The translations under genes were made by a program, and so were the position numbers. Positions 58,873 to 64,000 of a DNA stretch of 64,000 bases are shown here, in pieces. The stretch is from assembly GCF_900199635.1 (NCBI RefSeq), contig NZ_LT962687.1:1659501-1723500 (forward strand), in the 5' to 3' direction. How positions within the stretch are numbered: position 1 is the first letter of the stretch; each line of letters begins with the position of its first letter. Source of the DNA: Anaerotruncus massiliensis (ex Togo et al. 2026). GTDB taxonomy: Bacteria; Bacillota; Clostridia; Oscillospirales; Ruminococcaceae. The notes below the pieces were generated by a model. That model did no database searches, was not told where the DNA came from, and saw only the letters and a list, made by a program, of their open reading frames with translations.

Positions 58873-60360
58873 ATGAGAGACATGCTGACGAATTTTGCAC
58901 TTCTGATGGAATTGGCCCGTGTGGATCCGGAGAAGCTCAGCCGCGCGCTGGAAACAGACCCCTCGCTCATTTCTCGCTGGCGCACCGGTTCACGCAGGCC
59001 AAACGCCCGTTGGCGGCGCAAGCTGGCGGACTATTTTCTCGACGCGTGCGGTAATGAAGTCCGGACGCTGCTGGCCGAGGCCGTTCCGCTGGGCCTGGCA
59101 CAGGGTATCCCGCCGCTGCAGCTCTTGGAGCAGTGGCTCGGAGAAACGGGCGGATCGTGGGAGCACCGGGAGGAACTGCTTTTTTTGTGCCGGAGCGGGC
59201 GCTTACGTAGGAAAAGCCAAGCGCGTCCCCAGCACCTTTTGGGTGCGGGAATGCGCTCTGGGGACGCGGTGGTGCGCAATCTTTTGGGGGAGTTCCTTGA
59301 CTATGCGCTCACGCAGACGGGTTCTGGACGGATCCTGTTTGCCTGCCCAGAAGGGCTGGAGCTATTTACGAGGGACGAGGGCTACAACCTCCCCTTGCAG
59401 GAACAACTGCGCCAGGTGCTGGAACGCGGCAAGCAACTGCAAGTTGTGCTGCGCACCGACTACCGGCCCAGCGACGTTGCGTCTGCCTGCGGCCCGTGGC
59501 TGTGGGCGCATCTGATGGGATATATCCAGAGCTATTATTACGACGACTTTCGCCTGCTGGAGCATGAAAAAATCCTGATCGGCCTGCGCGGTAGGCTCAT
59601 GATCCAGGTGCGGGTGGAGGATAACGGCCCAACGGCCATCATCCGCACCGACCCCGCCGGCGTGGCCGAGGTGGAAGCACACTTTGACGCCTGCTTAAAA
59701 CGTTCCAGGCAGCGTTTTCGCTACAATTTTTTCTCCGAGCCGCAAGACTTCCTGCGCGGCGCGGTGTACAACCGGGAAAAACCGATGTACCTGATTCAAG
59801 CGCTTCCGGATCTGGGGATTCGGTGGGAAACCGTCGCTTTGCGGCTGGAACCGTGCGAACTGGCGCTGCTGCAGCGCCAGTTTGGGCTTTTAACGATCTC
59901 TCTATGGGAAATAGACAAGGAGGCTGAGGTTCGCCATATCTTCTGCGCGGAGAGCATTGACGAGACTTTGGACAATGCGCGGCACCTCTGCCGGCCCTTG
60001 AGCGCCGTCTGCAAAAGGCGGATCTACCTGGATACGCAGGAGCTGGTGGATCAATTGGCAGCGATCCGGCGCGCGCTGGAACAGCGTCCCCAATACAAGG
60101 TCTGTTTTATCCCGCGGGAATGGTTCGTCCGTATCAGGATGGAGATCGTGGTATGGGGGAACGAGGCCGCCGTCGCCTGGATTGCCGCCCGGCAATCCGC
60201 AGCCTGCCGGGATTATCCAAACGTCGCCGCCCTGCACGGATTCTGCGCGACCGTATGGGAAAAGATCCCGCCGTCGCACCGTAACCGACGGGCGGCGGAG
60301 AAGCGGCTCGATCGTTGGCTTGAACGTGCGCGAAGATTTGGTTTCCGTATCGGCCTTTGA
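58873..60360 (+). CDS. Large XRE-type regulator with unrecognised C-terminal domain
   Basis: 495 residues. The N-terminal 55 form a helix-turn-helix (PEKLSRALETDPSLISRWRTGSRRP). The remaining 440 are not recognised; they contain two alpha/beta-looking blocks (GRILFACPEGLELF, LQVVLRTDYRPSD) and an acidic/aromatic stretch (GYIQSYYYDDFRLLEHEKI). I chose the ATG at 58873 because AAGGAG lies 9 nt before it; the GTG frame start upstream overlaps it. Divergent from the toxin-like operon with TGTCAA boxes between, so it probably controls that operon. Confidence 0.75.
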   Translation: MRDMLTNFALLMELARVDPEKLSRALETDPSLISRWRTGSRRPNARWRRKLADYFLDACGNEVRTLLAEAVPLGLAQGIPPLQLLEQWLGETGGSWEHREELLFLCRSGRLRRKSQARPQHLLGAGMRSGDAVVRNLLGEFLDYALTQTGSGRILFACPEGLELFTRDEGYNLPLQEQLRQVLERGKQLQVVLRTDYRPSDVASACGPWLWAHLMGYIQSYYYDDFRLLEHEKILIGLRGRLMIQVRVEDNGPTAIIRTDPAGVAEVEAHFDACLKRSRQRFRYNFFSEPQDFLRGAVYNREKPMYLIQALPDLGIRWETVALRLEPCELALLQRQFGLLTISLWEIDKEAEVRHIFCAESIDETLDNARHLCRPLSAVCKRRIYLDTQELVDQLAAIRRALEQRPQYKVCFIPREWFVRIRMEIVVWGNEAAVAWIAARQSAACRDYPNVAALHGFCATVWEKIPPSHRNRRAAEKRLDRWLERARRFGFRIGL

Positions 60361-60624
60361 TGTACATCAAGGCGATTGCAGTACAAGACCTCTATCCCGC
60401 GATTTAGGTTGGCCTTTGCCTTAAGCAGCACGGAACACCTCATCAGAAATAACGGCTTTATGGATGCCGGCATACAGATGCCGCCCCATGAAGCCATTAT
60501 TTTTGATTTACAAAGCGCTGGTACCGGCTGTTTCCAATCTTGCATCAAACCTGATGCTGCATGCCATTTCCCTAAATCATCGTTTATTACTTGCCACAAA
60601 TTGCGAAAGTTGCACCCACAAGAA

Positions 60625-60658
60625 ACGGGGTTTCCAGTTTCGAAACTGGAAACCCCGT
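60625..60658. repeat. 34-bp perfect palindrome
   Basis: ACGGGGTTTCCAGTTTC and its exact reverse complement, centred on TTCGAA. As RNA it would fold into a very strong stem with a UUCG turn. It could terminate the regulator transcript, although T-runs are short. Confidence 0.8.
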
Positions 60659-60700
60659 AATCCCATTTTGTTGCTCACTTTAATGCCTACGCATCCAAAT

Positions 60701-60781
60701 TGGGCTAATGAAAGAGGATCGGACTCTCGACCTTACGGATGCGAACCGTACGCTCTCCCGAGTGGTCCGCAAAGCGGGCCC
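60701..60781 (-). pseudogene. tRNA-like remnant (Ala-type anticodon CGC)
   Basis: Minus strand: a perfect 5-bp anticodon stem (TACGG/CCGTA) around loop TTCGCAT, then a T-arm with stem GAGAG/CTCTT and loop TCCGATC, then a 3' end ...GCCCA. The D-arm lacks its 5' strand and only four acceptor pairs can form, so it is not a working tRNA. Confidence 0.35.
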
Positions 60782-61027
60782 TTTTATGAACATACCGTGT
60801 TGCTGTAACGTACGGAACAACACAAAGGCTGTAGATACCGCCCGCGCATTCCTACGCCAGTATCGTGACATTCGGTTCGGGCTTCTACACGCCGTCCTTG
60901 CGGTGCAGAGCGGGCATCCCGTCGCTGATGCACTGTCGCTTTCGACTGGCTGGATAAATTGAATCGCCATCTCGGTAAAGGTGACGCTATTTTCCTGCTC
61001 CACCGTTTCAAGCCTGTTTGACTCAAA

Positions 61028-63802
61028 TTATTTTTGCTTTCTTTTATTATTCGTCCAAAGCTGAATCGCCCCTATGAGCTGGTCCACGTCGATTGGCTTC
61101 GAGATGTGGTCGTTCATGCCGGCGCTGTGCGCCCTGCCCACATCGGCCGCGAAGGCGTTGGCCGTCAGGGCTAAGATGGGGATGGCGCGCGCGTCCTCAC
61201 GCTCCAGGCGCCGGATGGCTTCTGACGCCTGATAGCCGTCCATCACCGGCATTTGGATATCCATCAGGATGCAGGCGTACTCCCCGGGAGCGGATGCCTG
61301 GAACCTTTCCACCGCGATTTGCCCGTTTTCAGCCGTGTCGGCCAAGAGGCCGTGCATCGCCAGCAGCTCCACCGCAATCTCACGGTTTAGCTCGTTATCC
61401 TCCACCAGCAGCAGCTTTTTGCCCTCCATGCGGGGGCGGCGTTTCCCGGCGGGGGCAGCCTGGACGCCCAAGCGGTCCTGGCGGCAGAATTTGTGGAAGG
61501 TATGTATCATTTTGGATTTGAACAGCGGCTTTGTAATAAAGGCGTCGGCGCCCGCAAGCCGGAACTTCTCCTCTATCTCCGAGTAATCATAGGCGGAAAT
61601 GATGACGATGGGCACATCCGGGCCTACCTTCTGCCGAATGAGCCGGAGCGTCTCTAGCCCGTCCATGCCGGGCATCATCCAGTCCAGTATCACGGCGAAA
61701 AAGTCATCCGCCGCCTCATGGGCCGCGACCACCCGGCTGACGGCCTCCCGGCCGGACAGCACCCAGCTGCTGCGCATGCCCAGTTCATTGAGTATTTCGC
61801 AGGCGCTTTCACAGATGATCGGATCATCGTCCGCCATCAGGACCGGCAGCCCGGAAAGCGCTGCGGTATCCGCCGTCTCCTCCTCACACAAATCGAAGGA
61901 GATGGTGACGATAAACTCGCTGCCCTCCCCCGGCTTGCTCTTGACCTCGATGGTGCCGTTCATCATGCGCACGATGTTCTGCGTGATCGCCATGCCCAGG
62001 CCCGTGCCTTGGATATCGCTGGTTTTCACGTCGTCCGCCCGTGAAAAGGGTTCAAAAAGATGCGGGATAAAGTCCCGGGACATCCCGATGCCGGAATCGG
62101 TCACACTGAAGGAATACTGCCCCTTGCCCTTGGCAAAGGATGGCATCTCCTGGATTCGCAAGCCCACCGTCCCGCCATCGGGGGTATACTTGACGGCGTT
62201 GGACAGCAGGTTCACCAGGACCTGCTGCAAGCGCCCGCCGTCGGTCACCACCTTCTCGTGCCGGACCCGTTCGGCGTTGACCTGGAGCGTCTGGCGCTTC
62301 TCCGTGGCCAGGGGCCGGAACACCTCCATCACATCCTCAATCAAATCGGCGAGGGAAACCGCCTCAGGCTCCAGGTCGATTTTCCCGCTCTCAATTTTGG
62401 ACATGTCCAAAACCTCATTGATGAGGTTTAACAGGTGACGGCTGGCGATGTTGATTTTCCCCAGGCAGTCCCGCATCTTTTCCGGGGAGTGCAGGTTGGC
62501 CTGCGCTATGATCGACATGCCGATGATGGCGTTCATGGGGGTGCGGATATCGTGGGACATGGAGGCTAGGAAATTCGTCTTGGCGTCGTTGGCGACGCGG
62601 GCCGCCTGGCAGGCGGCCTCCAACGCCTGCCGCTGGCGGGATTGCTCCTGCCGCTCGGTGGTCATGTCCAGGCCCACGCTGTAATAGGAGGGGACACCGT
62701 CCCAGCTATCCTCCGCGCTGACATACCGGAAGGTGACGGACACAATTTTGGTCACCCCCGCGCGGGTGACAATCCGCCGCTCCACCGCTGTGGCCTCGCC
62801 GGTTTCCCGGGACTGGCGCATGACTTCCTCGGCATAATCGATGTCATCTGGATGCACATAGGTGCATTTGGATTGCAGTTCCTGCTCAAACTGCTCTTTT
62901 GTATAGCCGATGATGTCCAGGTATTCGCCGCCGTACCAGAGGATTGTCCGCAGATCCCGGGCGTCCACCCGCGCAAACCCGCCGTGGACGCTGTTGAGCA
63001 GCGCGTCCCGCTCCTGATCCTTTTTCGCCAGCTTATATTCGGCGCTGAAGCTGTCATGGGACAATTCCAGCCGCGCCCGATGGCCCTCCCAGTTGATCTC
63101 CAGGTCCTTGATGATAAAGGTGCGCTCCAGGTTCGGGTTGTAGAATTCCCAGGTGTAAAACGTCTCGCTGCACAATTTGCCGTTGGTGCAGAACGGGCAG
63201 GGGGAAGTACGCCCTTGGATCATTTCATAGCATTTGCGCCCCACCAGCTGGTGGGCCTGGGCTCCCAGCACCTTGCAGGAGGTTTGGTTCACATACAAAA
63301 GCTCATAGGTTTCCATGTCGCTCACATAGGCGTTGCCCTCATAGGTGTCCAATACCGAACGAAAACAATGCCGCTGCTGCCGGTACAGCCGGGCCTGCTC
63401 CTCTGCCTGCGCCACCAGATCGTCAACGCCGGTGAACTCAGCCTGGAGCACCTGCGCCCCCATCGTCTCCTCATTTGCTATCGTCCCCAAAAGCCGCGCA
63501 TGGCAAAAGCCGCCTCCCCGCTGGGGCAGACGGACGGTCAAAGACATGCCGGGGCCGCTGTGCGCGGCCTGCAACGCCGCCCGGCGGATTTTTGCAAATT
63601 CGCCGGGCAGCGGCTCATATAGCTGCTTTAAGCTGCCAAAGCCCTCCCCCGCGGATGCCGCCATACAAAAAAAGCTGGAGTTTCCCCATAAAATCGTCAG
63701 GGGGTCATCCAGCAGGCAGCGGATTACGCCGGCCTTCAAAGATTCAATTCCCGCGGGGCAGCCCGCGGGCGCGTCTTTTGTGCTTCTCGCCCTTTTATCC
63801 AC
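61028..63802 (-). CDS. Soluble hybrid sensor histidine kinase (PAS-PAS-HisKA-HATPase-REC-REC)
   Basis: 924 residues without membrane segments. Order: a degenerate N-terminal PAS-like region; a PAS domain with a cysteine cluster (GRKCYEMIQGRTSPCPFC); a PAS_3-type domain (WYGGEYLDIIGYTKEQF); HisKA (SMSHDIRTPMNAIIG); HATPase (NLLSNAVKY, GTGLGMAI); a first receiver (ILDWMMPGMDG); and a second receiver (LMDIQMPVMDG). I chose the GTG at 63802 because AGGTGG lies 8 nt before it. No output gene lies nearby, so it probably works through phosphotransfer. The CxxC in the PAS could be redox- or metal-sensitive (inference). Confidence 0.92.
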   Translation of the reverse strand: MDKRARSTKDAPAGCPAGIESLKAGVIRCLLDDPLTILWGNSSFFCMAASAGEGFGSLKQLYEPLPGEFAKIRRAALQAAHSGPGMSLTVRLPQRGGGFCHARLLGTIANEETMGAQVLQAEFTGVDDLVAQAEEQARLYRQQRHCFRSVLDTYEGNAYVSDMETYELLYVNQTSCKVLGAQAHQLVGRKCYEMIQGRTSPCPFCTNGKLCSETFYTWEFYNPNLERTFIIKDLEINWEGHRARLELSHDSFSAEYKLAKKDQERDALLNSVHGGFARVDARDLRTILWYGGEYLDIIGYTKEQFEQELQSKCTYVHPDDIDYAEEVMRQSRETGEATAVERRIVTRAGVTKIVSVTFRYVSAEDSWDGVPSYYSVGLDMTTERQEQSRQRQALEAACQAARVANDAKTNFLASMSHDIRTPMNAIIGMSIIAQANLHSPEKMRDCLGKINIASRHLLNLINEVLDMSKIESGKIDLEPEAVSLADLIEDVMEVFRPLATEKRQTLQVNAERVRHEKVVTDGGRLQQVLVNLLSNAVKYTPDGGTVGLRIQEMPSFAKGKGQYSFSVTDSGIGMSRDFIPHLFEPFSRADDVKTSDIQGTGLGMAITQNIVRMMNGTIEVKSKPGEGSEFIVTISFDLCEEETADTAALSGLPVLMADDDPIICESACEILNELGMRSSWVLSGREAVSRVVAAHEAADDFFAVILDWMMPGMDGLETLRLIRQKVGPDVPIVIISAYDYSEIEEKFRLAGADAFITKPLFKSKMIHTFHKFCRQDRLGVQAAPAGKRRPRMEGKKLLLVEDNELNREIAVELLAMHGLLADTAENGQIAVERFQASAPGEYACILMDIQMPVMDGYQASEAIRRLEREDARAIPILALTANAFAADVGRAHSAGMNDHISKPIDVDQLIGAIQLWTNNKRKQK

Positions 63803-63870
63803 TTTTCTAACCACCTATTTGGGAGCAACGCCCGTTTGAGCCATTGTGTTCACATACCATTTTATTCTGT

Positions 63871-63908
63871 TTTGCTATCAGTATAGCAAAAAAAACCGGC
63901 AATCGCAA
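63871..63908 (-). promoter_or_regulatory. Promoter of the hybrid kinase with overlapping inverted repeat
   Basis: Minus-strand TTGCGA (63908-63903), 17-bp spacer, TATACT (63885-63880). The perfect inverted repeat TTTGCTAT-cagt-ATAGCAAA (63871-63890) covers the -10 and is a candidate repressor site. Confidence 0.65.
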
Positions 63909-64000
63909 TGGGTTTTGGAGATTTCGGACGCCGCGCCCCCGCGTGGCCGGAGCAATGGGCAGCTACCCTTTCAATAGGACCTTGAACGCCGAACCAGCCC

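Larger units (their letters stand above)
60361..61027. other. Region without a supported gene
   Basis: Short frames on both strands have no ribosome site and no family resemblance. It holds a 34-bp perfect palindrome (60625-60658) and a tRNA-like remnant (60701-60781). It may be scar tissue from a mobile element, but no transposase or integrase piece could be identified. Confidence 0.6.

Noticed and set aside
60213-60599. Minus-strand frame of 128 codons overlapping the regulator end
   Set aside because: Runs into the regulator gene in antisense, has no ribosome site and no recognisable transposase or integrase motif.

Overview
The window looks like chromosome of a high-GC, spore-forming, Gram-positive Clostridia member, probably of the Oscillospiraceae/Ruminococcaceae type. 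This rests on a T-box riboswitch, the sporulation gene yunB, ClpC with a UVR linker, a BMP-type nucleoside importer, strong AGGAGG ribosome sites, TTG/GTG starts and very GC-rich codon use. No species is claimed.

Layout. 1-6.2 kb (minus strand): obgE (cut by the window edge), rpmA, rplU, then a yfmF-yfmH-lgt-folD operon. 6.2-16.4 kb (minus): a giant membrane GT84/GH94 cyclic beta-glucan synthase-like protein, ligA and yunB. 16.5-20.7 kb: a cupin gene, then a T-box-controlled XRE-cupin regulator with an acyl-CoA synthetase, and a thioesterase-HAD phosphatase pair. 20.8-27.9 kb: clpC, a tiny Cys/Gly-rich membrane peptide and potABCD. 28.5-35.5 kb (plus): a nucleoside-uptake operon (BMP lipoprotein, ATPase, two permeases) ending in two nucleoside hydrolases. 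35.5-38.7 kb: a zinc alcohol dehydrogenase, then a PadR/HAAS/DUF4097 envelope-signalling triad. 38.8-45.6 kb: an unusual lipid-type locus (FAAL-carrier-thioester reductase, a tandem SGNH membrane protein, a single SGNH protein) facing a TetR regulator across overlapping divergent promoters. 45.6-53.2 kb: pepT, an aldose-epimerase-like gene, and a two-component system with its FtsX-type ABC exporter.

From 53.2 kb to about 61 kb the sequence changes character, with lower GC, decayed genes and few recognisable families. It begins with remnants of a second two-component system, a lipoprotein, an FN3 domain and a hydrolase. A compact four-gene minus-strand operon follows (58.66 to 55.39 kb). Its first gene encodes a small protein with the ricin/Shiga ribosome-inactivating active-site signature. 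Next come a helical protein of unknown function, a Ser-rich protein of unknown function and an M23-type peptidoglycan endopeptidase. A 495-aa XRE-type regulator is divergent from it, and repeated TGTCAA boxes lie between. My best candidate for an undescribed system is this operon: a putative rRNA N-glycosylase toxin module with its own lytic enzyme and regulator. The window ends with a soluble PAS/hybrid histidine kinase.

All family calls come from reading motifs by eye; no database search was run. Promoter calls are matches to the vegetative -35/-10 consensus only.
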